DNA of 64,000 bases. It comes from JBJGXI01 sp045635475. Its GTDB lineage: Bacteria > Bacillota > Bacilli > Bacillales > Amphibacillaceae. The DNA is taken from contig NZ_JBJGXI010000012.1 in NCBI RefSeq assembly GCF_045635475.1, positions 1-64,000 of the forward strand, in the 5' to 3' direction. This document shows positions 36,001 through 44,866 of the stretch, in pieces. A program made the position numbers and the translations under genes. Numbering within the stretch: the first letter of the stretch is position 1; every line of letters begins with the position of its first letter. The notes under the pieces are model-generated. The model was not told where the DNA came from, did no database searches, and saw only the letters and a program-made list of their open reading frames with translations.

Positions 36001-37597
36001 TGAGGATTTAGCACAATTAATCCATGATTTAAAAAATGCCAATCGTGATGCACGTATTAGCGTAAAACTTGTTGCAAAAGCTGGAGTAGGTACAATCGCA
36101 GCCGGTGTAGCAAAAGGTGCAGCTGATGTCATTTGTATAAGTGGTTATGATGGTGGAACTGGTGCATCACCGAAAACAAGTATTAAACATACAGGATTAC
36201 CTTGGGAGCTTGGCTTAGCAGAAGCTCATCAAACACTGATGCTAAACGGTCTTCGTGATCGTGTCGTACTTGAGACAGATGGCAAATTAATGACTGGTAA
36301 AGATGTCGTTATGGCTGCTTTATTAGGTGCCGAAGAGTTCGGCTTTGCTACAGCGCCGCTTGTAGTCTTAGGCTGTGTAATGATGCGTGTATGCCATATG
36401 GATACTTGTCCTGTAGGTGTGGCAACACAAAATCCTGAATTGCGTAAAAAGTTTATCGGGGATCCAGATCATATCGTTAACTTCATGCATTTCATTGCAG
36501 AAGAAGTACGCGAAATCATGGCGGAGCTAGGTTTCCATAATCTTGACGAGATGGTTGGACACACAGAAGTTCTTCAAGTTAGTGATCGCGCTAAATCTCA
36601 TTGGAAAGCGAAAGATCTAGATCTAAGCACATTACTATATCAGCCTGAAAATGCTGGCAGCCGGACTTTCCGTACGCCACAAAACCATAAAATTGATCAG
36701 TCACTTGATATAACAGCTATTTTACCTGCTGTAGGTTCTGCAATAGATTCTAAGCAAAAAGTTGATTTAAGTTTTCCAATTAAAAACATCAACCGTGTAG
36801 TAGGTACAATTGTTGGTAGTGAAGTTTCCAAACGTTATGGAGAAGAAGGATTACCTGAAGATACAATTACCCTTCGATTTAATGGCTCTGCGGGTCAAAG
36901 CTTTGGGGCATTTGTACCTAAAGGTATGTCGTTGATCTTAACGGGAGATGCCAATGATTATGTTGGTAAGGGACTTTCTGGCGGAAAGATTATCGTTTCC
37001 TCACCAAAAGAATCTACTATTTCTCCAAGTAAAAACGTGATCGCAGGTAATGTTGCATTATATGGTGCAACATCAGGTGAAGCTTATATCAATGGCTGTG
37101 CAGGTGAACGATTTGCTGTGAGAAATAGTGGTGTCAGTGTAGTAGTTGAAGGTATCGGTGACCACGGCCTTGAGTATATGACAGGTGGCCGCGTCGTAGT
37201 ATTAGGAGATGTTGGCAAAAACTTTGGTGCAGGTATGTCTGGTGGTATTGCATACGTATATGCTGAGGACCAAGCACAATTTAAACACCTTGCAAATACG
37301 GAAATGATTGAATTTGAATCATTACAAGCTGATGAAGAGATTTCAGAATTGAAAACAATGATTGAAAACCATTTCAAATATACGAACAGCAGTAAGGCTG
37401 CTGCGATATTAGATAATTTTGAAGAAGCAACACAAAAGTTTGTAAAAGTAATTCCAACAGAGTATAAATCAATGCTTCAGCGTATAGAAGCTTATAAACA
37501 AACCGGCTTGAATGATGATGATGCACAATTAGAAGCATTCCAAGCGAAGAAACAAAATAAACCTGTTCCTGTTACAAAACAAGCAGTGGTGCAGTAA
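33038..37597 (+). CDS. gltA: Glutamate synthase, large subunit
   Basis: A 1519-residue ferredoxin/NADPH-type glutamate synthase alpha subunit. It makes glutamate from glutamine and 2-oxoglutarate. The N-terminal glutaminase nucleophile is Cys22 in EHDACGIGLYA, so about 21 residues are expected to be cleaved off. The FMN-binding synthase domain has KTGAMSFGSLSQEAHEALA and GYDGGTGASPKTS. The 3Fe-4S cysteines lie in CVMMRVCHMDTCPVGVA. The C-terminal GXGXG beta-helix domain has GGRVVVLGDVGKNFGAGM. The SD is GGGGGCG. It is activated by GltC and forms an operon with gltB. Confidence 0.97.
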   Translation: MSYNQMPKAQGLYRPEFEHDACGIGLYAHMKGKATHDIVKKGLEMLCHLDHRGGQGSDPNTGDGAGLMVQIPDEFFRKQCSDIQLPEKGRYGVGMVFFTKDDQERQALENKINALISQEGQNLLGWRDVPVDVRKVGINAQKTCPVVRQVFIGANESIQDEVTFERKLYVIRKQAENWAEKEELRAYFASLSNKTIVYKGLLTPEQVDAFYLDLQDEAFVSAFSLVHSRFSTNTFPSWERAHPNRYLIHNGEINTMRGNINWMRAREQQFVSDAFGEDLNKILPILNAEGSDSSVLDNALEFFTLAGRNIAHSAMMLIPEPWKKNPHISKEKRAFYEYHSTLMEQWDGPTSITFTDGKKIGAILDRNGLRPARYYVTKDDYIVYSSEVGVIDIDEDNVMYKDRLSPGKMLLIDLEEGRIISDEEIKTEMAQEKPYQEWLENAVVKIDEEFSEVNGDQVQDLFTRQSAFGYTYEDIHKYLLPLVADGKDPIGAMGNDMPLAVLSERPQTLFNYFKQLFAQVTNPPIDAYREQIVTSTMTWLGPEGNILHPDQNNAKRIQLQSPVISNYQLNQLVDNRYEGFNSAVIDSLFTSDLESGLSAIFQKAEDAIAAGANLLILSDRNMNTKKIPVPALLAVSALHQHLVRQGSRTKVSLIIESGETREVHHFAALLGYGVDAINPYLAFATYKSEIENNNLDVSYEEAVKSYIEGVTEGVVKVMSKMGISTVQSYRGAQIFEAIGISKEVIDQHFTGTASQLSGIGLDTIGKEASGRHQLAYAETIDKTLEAGSDFQWRKTGEHHAFNPKTIHTLQWACRRGDYNLFKEYTQAANEERIGFLRNLFTFNSERESISIDDVESVDSIVRRFKTGAMSFGSLSQEAHEALAIAMNRIGGKSNSGEGGEDPKRFLIDENGDTARSAIKQVASGRFGVKSHYLVNADELQIKMAQGAKPGEGGQLPGTKVYPWVADVRSSTPGVGLISPPPHHDIYSIEDLAQLIHDLKNANRDARISVKLVAKAGVGTIAAGVAKGAADVICISGYDGGTGASPKTSIKHTGLPWELGLAEAHQTLMLNGLRDRVVLETDGKLMTGKDVVMAALLGAEEFGFATAPLVVLGCVMMRVCHMDTCPVGVATQNPELRKKFIGDPDHIVNFMHFIAEEVREIMAELGFHNLDEMVGHTEVLQVSDRAKSHWKAKDLDLSTLLYQPENAGSRTFRTPQNHKIDQSLDITAILPAVGSAIDSKQKVDLSFPIKNINRVVGTIVGSEVSKRYGEEGLPEDTITLRFNGSAGQSFGAFVPKGMSLILTGDANDYVGKGLSGGKIIVSSPKESTISPSKNVIAGNVALYGATSGEAYINGCAGERFAVRNSGVSVVVEGIGDHGLEYMTGGRVVVLGDVGKNFGAGMSGGIAYVYAEDQAQFKHLANTEMIEFESLQADEEISELKTMIENHFKYTNSSKAAAILDNFEEATQKFVKVIPTEYKSMLQRIEAYKQTGLNDDDAQLEAFQAKKQNKPVPVTKQAVVQ

Positions 37598-37613
37598 GAA
37601 AGGAGAGAGCAAA

Positions 37614-39110
37614 ATGGGGAAAGCAACTGGATTTATGGAAATACAGCGTGAAGAAGCACAAGAAAGAGATCCGCGTACCCGTATAAAAGACTGGAAAGAA
37701 TATGCTGCTCCTTTCTCTGATGAAGTCTTAAGCAGACAGGGAGCACGCTGCATGGATTGTGGTACACCTTTCTGTCATATTGGGATGGATGTTAACGGAG
37801 CAACATCAGGATGTCCAGTCTACAATTTAATTCCAGAATGGAATGACCTTGTATATAAAGGGAAATGGAAAGAAGCATTAGAGCGATTAATGAAAACTAA
37901 TAACTTTCCTGAATTTACTGGAAGGGTATGTCCTGCTCCTTGTGAGGGGTCTTGTACTGTAGCAATTTCTGATCCAGCAGTAGCAATTAAAAATATTGAA
38001 CGCGCGATAATAGATAAGGGGTTTGAAATGGGCTGGATTAGTCCAAAAATCCCTACAAAACGTACAGGGAAAAAAGTTGCCATTGTTGGCTCTGGACCAG
38101 CTGGATTAGCGAGTGCTGACCAGCTTAACCAAGCCGGCCATTCTGTTACCGTTTATGAACGTGATGATCGTATTGGTGGCTTGTTAACTTACGGTATTCC
38201 TAACGTTAAACTTGAAAAAGATGTTGTTGAACGCCGTGTTCGTTTACTTGAACAAGAAGGTGTTGTGTTCGTAACCAATACAGAAGTAGGTAAAGACATT
38301 ACCGCAGAGCAGCTAAAAAATGACTTTGACTCTGTTATTCTTTGTACAGGTGCACAAAAACAACGTAATTTAGAAATACAAGGTCGTAACAGTGAAGGTG
38401 TACATTACGCGATGGATTTCCTAAAGGCATCAACAAAAAGTTTACTAGATTCTAACTTAGAAGACGGAAACTATATTAATGCAGAAGGAAAAGATGTTAT
38501 TGTAATTGGTGGTGGAGATACGGGTGCTGACTGTATCGCAACGGCTGTTCGTCACAAATGTAATAGTGTTGTACAGTTTGGTAAACACCCGCAACTTCCA
38601 TTAGCGCGTACGTCTGCAAACATGTGGCCTGAGTATCCACACGTATTTAGTTTGGAGTATGCACATAAAGAAGCACAAGAGAATTTCGGTGAAGACCCGC
38701 GTCAATATTCAATCCAAACGAAGAAATTCGTTGCCGATGAAAATGGTAAGTTAAAAGAGTTGCACACCATGCAAATGAGAAAAGTTACCGACGAAAACGG
38801 TATGTTTGTTTACGAAGAAATTCCTGGCACTGAAAAAGTATGGCCAGCACAGCTTGTGTTGATTGCTATTGGTTTTGAAGGACCAGAACAACCGGTACTT
38901 AAGCAGTTCGGTGTAGACATTAAAAATCGTAAAGTAGATGCTGTATACGGCGAGTTCAAAACGAACGTCGATGGCGTATTTACTGCTGGAGACTCTCGTA
39001 GAGGCCAAAGCTTAATTGTTTGGGCAATTAACGAAGGTCGTGAGGTTGCTCGCTGTGTAGATGAGCATCTAATGGGTGCATCTACACTGCCAACTGTATT
39101 AGCTGTGTAA
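37614..39110 (+). CDS. gltB: Glutamate synthase, small subunit
   Basis: A 498-residue flavoprotein that passes electrons from NADPH to the large subunit. The N-terminal 4Fe-4S ligands are in CMDCGTPFCH and CPAPCEGSC. FAD binding is shown by GSGPAGLASADQLNQAGH, NADPH binding by IGGGDTGADCIATA, and the C-terminal FAD contact by TAGDSRRGQSLIVWAI. The gene starts 16 bases after gltA with SD AAAGGAGAG. A strong terminator follows. Confidence 0.97.
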   Translation: MGKATGFMEIQREEAQERDPRTRIKDWKEYAAPFSDEVLSRQGARCMDCGTPFCHIGMDVNGATSGCPVYNLIPEWNDLVYKGKWKEALERLMKTNNFPEFTGRVCPAPCEGSCTVAISDPAVAIKNIERAIIDKGFEMGWISPKIPTKRTGKKVAIVGSGPAGLASADQLNQAGHSVTVYERDDRIGGLLTYGIPNVKLEKDVVERRVRLLEQEGVVFVTNTEVGKDITAEQLKNDFDSVILCTGAQKQRNLEIQGRNSEGVHYAMDFLKASTKSLLDSNLEDGNYINAEGKDVIVIGGGDTGADCIATAVRHKCNSVVQFGKHPQLPLARTSANMWPEYPHVFSLEYAHKEAQENFGEDPRQYSIQTKKFVADENGKLKELHTMQMRKVTDENGMFVYEEIPGTEKVWPAQLVLIAIGFEGPEQPVLKQFGVDIKNRKVDAVYGEFKTNVDGVFTAGDSRRGQSLIVWAINEGREVARCVDEHLMGASTLPTVLAV

Positions 39111-39117
39111 CTACAAA

Positions 39118-39168
39118 TATAAAACCCCTAATTTCATTCCTTTATGGGTGAAATTAGGGGTTTTTGTA
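39118..39168. terminator. Terminator after gltB
   Basis: AAAACCCCTAATTTCA pairs with TGAAATTAGGGGTTTT around a 12-base loop, with a T-run. The stem is perfect for 16 bases. Confidence 0.93.
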
Positions 39169-39230
39169 TAAAAAACATGCCATATATATGAAGATTTGGG
39201 AACACTTTAACGATAATATGTTAGTTATCA

Positions 39231-39635
39231 TTACTTTTTTCGATTTTTCATAAATTGGACAGTAAAATAAATGATCAGAGCAAGCAGAGCATAAACTACG
39301 AAAAAGACAACAAATCCCCACAATCCAATAACAGCGTCGGCAAACTCCATATTACCCCTGTTAGTTATCGCCTGCTGAATTTCGATAGCAAATACTAATA
39401 CCACCATGACAGTAAAGGTGTATATAAATGAAATAACAGTAATACTCCACTTCCATTTTTCGATTAGTTTAAAGCTTGCATAAACAAGGAAGAATGTCAC
39501 AATCCCTATTATTCCAATAATCCAAAAATGGAGGTCTTTATCAGATAAACCAAAGCCCAATCCGTCGAATATGGTAATTAATACATCGTGTATTTGATTT
39601 ACAATCTCAGCCATAAGACTAATTACTTCTCTCAT
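39231..39635 (-). CDS. Small membrane protein of unknown function
   Basis: A 134-residue protein with about three strong transmembrane helices: near residues 38-57 (FWIIGIIGIVTFFLVYASF), 66-88 (ITVISFIYTFTVMVVLVFAI) and 105-127. The N-terminal 30 residues may form an amphipathic helix, and the C-terminus ends in KNRKK, suggesting it stays in the cytoplasm. The SD GGAGG is seven bases before ATG. I do not recognise the family. It lies downstream of the CBS-domain gene on the same strand and might be cotranscribed with it. Confidence 0.75.
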   Translation of the reverse strand: MREVISLMAEIVNQIHDVLITIFDGLGFGLSDKDLHFWIIGIIGIVTFFLVYASFKLIEKWKWSITVISFIYTFTVMVVLVFAIEIQQAITNRGNMEFADAVIGLWGFVVFFVVYALLALIIYFTVQFMKNRKK

Positions 39636-39672
39636 TCATTTAACCTCCGCTACAAATATAATTCTCGATTCT

Positions 39673-40419
39673 TTATACATGACTAGCAATTGAAATAGTA
39701 GTGTGATCAATTTTTACTAAGTCCCATGAAGAGACAATACCAATAGGTCTATGAAGTTCTTTTCCTGATTCAGTTATTAGGATTGCCTCAAGTTTCATGT
39801 TTTTTTCAAAACTTCCTTCAAAAGTAGCTTCGAGATCGTAAATCGTACTTTCTCTACTAAGAAAACGCACATTATGTTTTTTTTCATAAGGTAAAATGTC
39901 TGCTGTAGTAATATTCAATAATGATACCCGACTATGCTCAATATTACAGGCTAGCCATTTTGCTATTCCACCTTCTGTCAGTAATCCGCAAAAACCATGT
40001 TCATCATAAATAGGGAATTGTGAAAATCCATTTTCTTTTATTGATTCTAAAATCCTCTGTAAGCTATCTTTTGGGTGAAACGTTATCACAGGCTGTGAAG
40101 CAACAGTTAAAGCGATTGGTGGTTCGTGTAATAGATGACATATTTTTTCAATTTCTATAACAATTTCTTCATGGGGTTCAGCAATATAAAAGTCTTCCCG
40201 TACTTTTCGATGTACAAGAGCATTACGCAGCCTGCCAAATTGTTTAAGAATGTCATAATTATATAGTACAACGTTATGAAGTTTTTTTGCCGCCTGTAGA
40301 GCTTCTCCGTAGGAAACATATGCTTTTGAATGACCCTTTAGGTTTATAAGTTTTTTGTGGATACGATTAAATGCTGCTTCAAACCTATGTACTCTTTCAC
40401 CTTGTGTAATAGATTCCAT
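39673..40419 (-). CDS. CBS-domain protein
   Basis: A 248-residue soluble protein. The N-terminal 95 residues are helical and contain RLRNALVHRKV, resembling the helical domain of HEPN-like or DUF4145-like proteins. Two CBS motifs follow (about 103-160 and 165-240), including DSLQRILESIKENGFSQFPIYD and GLLTEGGIAKWLA. CBS pairs bind adenine nucleotides and act as sensors. No catalytic domain is present, so it is likely regulatory. The function is unknown. SD AGGAG precedes the ATG. Confidence 0.75.
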   Translation of the reverse strand: MESITQGERVHRFEAAFNRIHKKLINLKGHSKAYVSYGEALQAAKKLHNVVLYNYDILKQFGRLRNALVHRKVREDFYIAEPHEEIVIEIEKICHLLHEPPIALTVASQPVITFHPKDSLQRILESIKENGFSQFPIYDEHGFCGLLTEGGIAKWLACNIEHSRVSLLNITTADILPYEKKHNVRFLSRESTIYDLEATFEGSFEKNMKLEAILITESGKELHRPIGIVSSWDLVKIDHTTISIASHV

Positions 40420-40582
40420 ATCGACATCTCCTAATTAAATATAGTGATATAGTAACATAATTGCTCTGTAGTATTAGCAAAAACAGATAAATATTTGTAT
40501 GATTGAAAAGGGAATAATAGCAGTTTTGTCGAATATTATTTTTAGGTGCTGTACAGTATTTGCAAAGGGGAGATGATTTCTA

Positions 40583-41815
40583 ATGACACAAAAAGTAGTG
40601 GTATATCCAATTAATGACGTACGTTCACAGTTTCCCGCTCTTTCTAGAACGTATCATGATCAACCAGTTGCATATTTCGATGGACCAGGTGGATCACAAG
40701 TCATTAGTTCCTCCATTAAAGCTATATCGAATTATATGGAACGAGGCGGAGCTAATCTTCACGGTGCATTTCCATCCAGTTGGGAAACCGAAGCTATTAT
40801 AGTTGATGCTAAAAAGGCTGTAGCTGATTTCTTGGTTGTTGATCCGAAAGAAGTGGCTTTTGGTGCCAATATGACGACATTAACACTAGCTATCTCAAGA
40901 GCACTCGCTAAAACGTGGAATCCGGGTGATGAAATCGTCGTTACCGAAATGGACCACCGTGCAAATGTAGACCCTTGGCTGGTAATAGCTGAAGAACGTG
41001 GTGTCAAAGTACGATGGATACCTATTAACAAACAAACATTAACACTCGATACTAGTAATTTAAATAAGATAATTAATGACAAGACACGCTTAGTAGCTGT
41101 CGGTTATGCATCAAACGCAATTGGAACAATTGTTGACGTGGAAACAGTTTCAAAACGTGCGAAAGAAGTCAGTGCACTAGTTGCTGTTGATGCAGTACAT
41201 GCTGCACCACACATTGCCATCGATCGCGATCAATTAGGAGCAGACATTTTATTATGCTCCGCCTATAAATTTTTCGGACCACACATCGGTATTGCTGCGA
41301 TTAAAAAAAAGTTGTTGGAAAGCCTAGTACCTTATAAGCTAGTGCCAGCCCCTGACTACATACCGGATAAATTTGAGACAGGTACACAAAATCATGAGGG
41401 GATTGCAGGTATTCAACCGGCAATTGAATTTTACGCATCTCTTGGTGAAGGTAGAACTCGGCGTGAAAAAATTATTAATGGCTATCATGCTATAGAGTCA
41501 CATGAAAACAGATTAGCAACTAAAATCAGGGAAGCATTAGCAAAGATAGACAAAGTCAGCTTAACTCACGCTGGTCCATCTGTAGCAAAAACACCGACGA
41601 TTGCTTTCCGGGTTGAAGGGTATACGCCACAGCAAGTATGTGAATATTTAGCAGAAAAGCATGCTATTTTTGTTGCATGTGGGCACTTTTATGCTTCTAC
41701 TATAGGGGATGTACTCGGAGTAAATCCCGATGGCGGCTGGATCCGAGCCGGCTTAGCACCTTACAATTCTGATGGAGAGGTGGATCGCTTTATTTATGCA
41801 CTTCAACAATTATAG
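40583..41815 (+). CDS. Cysteine desulfurase-like PLP enzyme
   Basis: A 410-residue class V aminotransferase-fold protein. It begins with FDGPGGSQVISSSIKAI, typical of the cysteine desulfurase-like subfamily found apart from Fe-S operons. Other motifs: TEMDHRANVDPW, AVDAVHAAPH (the PLP-contacting Asp and His) and the Schiff-base Lys in LLCSAYKFFGPH. The C-terminal RAGLAPYNSDGEVDRFI is also typical. It has no IscU or SufU neighbour, so its substrate is uncertain. SD AAAGGGGAG; single gene ending at a terminator. Confidence 0.87.
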   Translation: MTQKVVVYPINDVRSQFPALSRTYHDQPVAYFDGPGGSQVISSSIKAISNYMERGGANLHGAFPSSWETEAIIVDAKKAVADFLVVDPKEVAFGANMTTLTLAISRALAKTWNPGDEIVVTEMDHRANVDPWLVIAEERGVKVRWIPINKQTLTLDTSNLNKIINDKTRLVAVGYASNAIGTIVDVETVSKRAKEVSALVAVDAVHAAPHIAIDRDQLGADILLCSAYKFFGPHIGIAAIKKKLLESLVPYKLVPAPDYIPDKFETGTQNHEGIAGIQPAIEFYASLGEGRTRREKIINGYHAIESHENRLATKIREALAKIDKVSLTHAGPSVAKTPTIAFRVEGYTPQQVCEYLAEKHAIFVACGHFYASTIGDVLGVNPDGGWIRAGLAPYNSDGEVDRFIYALQQL

Positions 41816-41823
41816 AAATGAGT

Positions 41824-41860
41824 CCCCATACTAATTAGAGAGTGTGGGGTTGCTTGTTTT
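41824..41860 (+). terminator. Terminator after the cysteine desulfurase-like gene
   Basis: CCCCATAC and GTGTGGGG stem with a ten-base loop, followed by a T-rich stretch. Confidence 0.7.
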
Positions 41861-41973
41861 TAAAATTATTCTCTATATAATCTTAATTTGTTGTTTTATA
41901 CAGTAGTTTAGTAATAAAATAGTGATACAGACAATATTTACTATTTCATCACTTTCGATAAGGAGTTTCAACT

Positions 41974-43047
41974 ATGGATCAAAATTCTATCACAGTTACA
42001 TTAACCGAAAATAAAAAGGAAATACCGCAATCTAACCAACTTGAATTTGGTCGGATTTATTCTGATCATATGTTTATTATGGATTATGAAGCTAGTACAG
42101 GGTGGCATAGTCCTCGAATTGTGCCCTATCAGAACCTTGTACTAGACCCTGCAGCAATTGTTTTTCACTATGGTCAAACTGTTTTTGAAGGCTTAAAGGC
42201 CTACGTAACAAAGCAAGGAAACGTGCAATTGTTTCGTCCTGAAAAAAATATGGAAAGACTAAATCGCTCTAACGACCGCATGTGCATTCCAAGAATTGAT
42301 GAAGATTTTGGTTTAGAAGCGATTAAAAAGTTAGTTAGCATAGACAAGGACTGGATTCCAACGGCACCTGGAACATCGTTGTATGTTCGTCCATTTATCA
42401 TTTCAACTGAGCCATACCTTGGTGTTGCTCCATCTAAGAAGTACCAATTCATCATTATCTTATCACCAGTTGGCGCTTACTATAAAGAAGGCATTAACCC
42501 AATAAAAATTGCAGTCGAATCAAAGTTTGTTCGAGCAGTCTCAGGTGGAACAGGAGAAGCAAAAACGGCTGGAAACTATGCTGCTAGTTTGAAAGCACAA
42601 GAAGTTGTAGCTGAACAAGGCTATGCGCAAGTACTATGGTTAGACGGCGTTGAAAGAAATTATATTGAAGAAGTAGGCAGTATGAATATCTTCTTTAAAA
42701 TAAATGGAGAAATTGTTACACCAGCGTTAAATGGCAGTATATTAGAAGGTGTAACGCGTAACTCAGTGATCGAGCTTTTAAAGAAATGGGAAATCCCTGT
42801 GATTGAAAAACAAATTTCAATGGATGACATTTATCAAGCGTACCAAGATGGACACTTGGAAGAAGCATTTGGATCTGGCACTGCTGCAGTTATTTCACCT
42901 GTTGGGGAATTAGCTTGGAATGACGATAAGCTAAAAATAAACAATGGTGAGATTGGCCCAATTGCGAAAAAGTTATATGATACACTAACTGGGATTCAAT
43001 ATGGAGCTGAAGCAGATCCATTTGGTTGGATTGTAGAAGTGGAATAA
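41974..43047 (+). CDS. ilvE: Branched-chain amino acid aminotransferase
   Basis: A 357-residue fold-type IV PLP aminotransferase. It interconverts branched-chain amino acids and their keto acids with glutamate as donor. Family motifs: YGQTVFEGLKAY, LFRPEKNMERLNRS, the PLP Lys in GGTGEAKTAGNYAAS (near residue 197), EEVGSMNIFF and FGSGTAAVISPVG. It is of the long ilvE type (YbgE/YwaA of B. subtilis). It stands alone, not in an ilv-leu operon. SD AAGGAG. Repeat copy F follows. Confidence 0.95.
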   Translation: MDQNSITVTLTENKKEIPQSNQLEFGRIYSDHMFIMDYEASTGWHSPRIVPYQNLVLDPAAIVFHYGQTVFEGLKAYVTKQGNVQLFRPEKNMERLNRSNDRMCIPRIDEDFGLEAIKKLVSIDKDWIPTAPGTSLYVRPFIISTEPYLGVAPSKKYQFIIILSPVGAYYKEGINPIKIAVESKFVRAVSGGTGEAKTAGNYAASLKAQEVVAEQGYAQVLWLDGVERNYIEEVGSMNIFFKINGEIVTPALNGSILEGVTRNSVIELLKKWEIPVIEKQISMDDIYQAYQDGHLEEAFGSGTAAVISPVGELAWNDDKLKINNGEIGPIAKKLYDTLTGIQYGAEADPFGWIVEVE

Positions 43048-43080
43048 CATTATGCTACAGGCTGTTTTCAAAATTGTTAT

Positions 43081-43335
43081 TGTGCAAAATCAGCTAGTAT
43101 ACGTCGTAACTTAGTGTTAAACACCTTTAATGAAGCGTAGTCCCTACAATTTGACTCCTACGGGACTAGCGGCGTAAGTGAGACCCCGGAGCGCGAAGGC
43201 GCGAGGCTCACTAGCCCCCCGCGGAAAGCAAAGTGTAGGGACGGAGCGGTGCACATGTATGATCAGTGAGCACCTATGCACTACGACGCATTTCACTTCA
43301 ATTATGAACTTTAAAATGCAACAAACCTTACGAAT
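43081..43335 (-). repeat. GC-rich palindromic repeat, copy F (core inverted, stem changed)
   Basis: T2 (43081-43100, GTGCAAAATCAGCTAG) is at left and T1 (43289-43335, CATTTCACTTCAATTATGA, GCAACAAACC) at right. Core ends are CGTCGTAAC (from 43102) and TACGACG (43282-43288). Hairpin Y is next to T1, the orientation of copies B and H. Its outer stem is GTCCCTACA / TGTAGGGAC in place of GGAAATCCACTT / AAGTGGATTTCC: both sides changed together. Hairpin X is lost, replaced by about 35 AT-richer bases. Confidence 0.9.
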
Positions 43336-43347
43336 AAGCGCCAAGAT

Positions 43348-43380
43348 AAAAGAGCATTCTTGCTATAGAATGCTCTTTAT
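43348..43380 (+). terminator. Terminator downstream of ilvE and repeat F
   Basis: AAAGAGCATTCT and AGAATGCTCTTT form a perfect 12-base stem with a short loop. Confidence 0.85.
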
Positions 43381-43413
43381 TCATTTCATTTACGAAAAGG
43401 AAGTTGATCACCT

Positions 43414-44418
43414 ATGAAGTTAAGTATATTGGACCAATCACCGATTGCATTTGGAAAAGAACCACAAGACGCCTTAGTTGAATCGATGAAGCTGGCGCAA
43501 TTAGCAGAGCACTACGGCTATACTCGTTATTGGATTGCTGAACACCATGGAATGAAGCAATTAGCAAGTTCAGCACCAGAAGTTATGCTCAGCTATATTG
43601 GAGCCCATACATCTACATTACGGATTGGATCTGGAGCAGTCTTGCTTCCACATTACAAGCCTTACAAGGTAGCAGAAATTTACAATCTTTTGGCAACGCT
43701 ATTTCCTGATCGAATAGATATTGGAGTCGGTCGGGCTCCAGGAGGATCTGCAGAAGCTTCCATGGCTCTTTCAGGTAACTTTTTAGAAAACGTCCGGAAT
43801 ATGCCTGATAAAATAGAAGAACTTCTTCATTTTCTAAACGATGATTTTCCTGATGATCATTTTTATAAAAAAACAAAAGCAGCACCAATCCCCAATATAC
43901 CTCCAGCGGTTTGGATGCTAGGCACGAGTGTGAAAAGCGCTAAGCTCGCAGCAATGAAAGGTTCCGGATACGCATTTGGATTATTTATGAGTGATCAGGA
44001 TGGAAAAGAGATTATTAATACATATCGTAGCCATTTTAAACCAGGTAAGCAGTTATCAAATCCATATTCGTTACTAACATTGTCGGTAATTTGTGCAAAT
44101 ACGACAGAAGAGGCGGAAGAAATAGCACAACTAACCAACTTTTGGTGGTTACAGAGTTCAAAAGGAATCGAATTAAGCCATCTGCCATCATTAAAAGAAT
44201 TACTAAATTATTCGTTTACAAACGAAGACAAAATAGAGATGGATGCTAGAAAGGAAAAATTAATTGTAGGCAACCCCGAACAAATAAAAAAACAATTAAC
44301 AGAAATTCAACAAAAATATCAAGTAGACGAAATCATGATTGTTACGATCACCTATGATTATAAAAGCCGACTAAGGTCTTACCAATTGATTGCAGAAGAA
44401 ATAATAGATCGATCATGA
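43414..44418 (+). CDS. Luciferase-like (LLM class) flavin-dependent oxidoreductase
   Basis: A 334-residue TIM-barrel monooxygenase of the bacterial luciferase family, single-subunit group (YvbT/YceB-like). It begins MKLSILDQSPIAFGK and has RYWIAEHHGMKQLASSAPEV, LRIGSGAVLLPHYKPYKVAE and RIDIGVGRAPGGSAEA. It would use reduced flavin and oxygen on an unknown substrate. A flavin reductase is encoded at 13401, far away, and might or might not be the partner. SD AAAAGGAAG overlaps the end of the terminator region. Confidence 0.88.
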   Translation: MKLSILDQSPIAFGKEPQDALVESMKLAQLAEHYGYTRYWIAEHHGMKQLASSAPEVMLSYIGAHTSTLRIGSGAVLLPHYKPYKVAEIYNLLATLFPDRIDIGVGRAPGGSAEASMALSGNFLENVRNMPDKIEELLHFLNDDFPDDHFYKKTKAAPIPNIPPAVWMLGTSVKSAKLAAMKGSGYAFGLFMSDQDGKEIINTYRSHFKPGKQLSNPYSLLTLSVICANTTEEAEEIAQLTNFWWLQSSKGIELSHLPSLKELLNYSFTNEDKIEMDARKEKLIVGNPEQIKKQLTEIQQKYQVDEIMIVTITYDYKSRLRSYQLIAEEIIDRS

Positions 44419-44539
44419 TAGCTTCCATAATTTCACTTTGTCATACAGGTATGTTTTTGCTTTATTCAACCATGCTAGGTAAGTAAAGGTGATAATAAAT
44501 ATACTAATTCTAATGTATAAAGCAAAGGAGGACAAATGT

Positions 44540-44821
44540 ATGCAAATATACTTTTCTCCAGAATTTTTCAAGGAAGATGCGCAAGTATTAAATATTGTAG
44601 ACGATAAGAATAAGGCAGTTGGTTATATGGCGTTCTTAACTGAAGGACAAAAAATGTATGTTTACGGTCAATTGCAAGAAGAAGGGGTTTTTGAAGATTT
44701 TAAAGACCTAGTAAAACCATACTTAGCAGGATTATCTAAAGTTAAACCGGAACTAGAAGTTTATTCTTATCTAACAGTAGGCGGAAAAAAGGTCGAAATA
44801 GACCTTGAAAATGAGAGTTAA
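44540..44821 (+). CDS. Conserved hypothetical protein, 93 residues
   Basis: A 93-residue acidic soluble protein with mixed alpha/beta character and no motif I recognise. It begins MQIYFSPEFFKEDAQVL. The run YGQLQEEGVFEDFKDLVKPYL is in the middle. I chose ATG 44540, nine bases after AAAGGAGG; earlier in-frame starts lack an SD. No cysteines, signal peptide or membrane segment. A strong terminator follows within 20 bases, so it is probably a single-gene unit. Function unknown. Confidence 0.75.
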   Translation: MQIYFSPEFFKEDAQVLNIVDDKNKAVGYMAFLTEGQKMYVYGQLQEEGVFEDFKDLVKPYLAGLSKVKPELEVYSYLTVGGKKVEIDLENES

Positions 44822-44839
44822 TACAAGCAACAAAAATTT

Positions 44840-44866
44840 CGGACACTTCTTAATAAAGTGTCCGAT
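44840..44866. terminator. Terminator after the 93-residue protein gene
   Basis: CGGACACTT and AAGTGTCCG enclose a seven-base loop. There is no long T-run, so strength is uncertain. Confidence 0.65.
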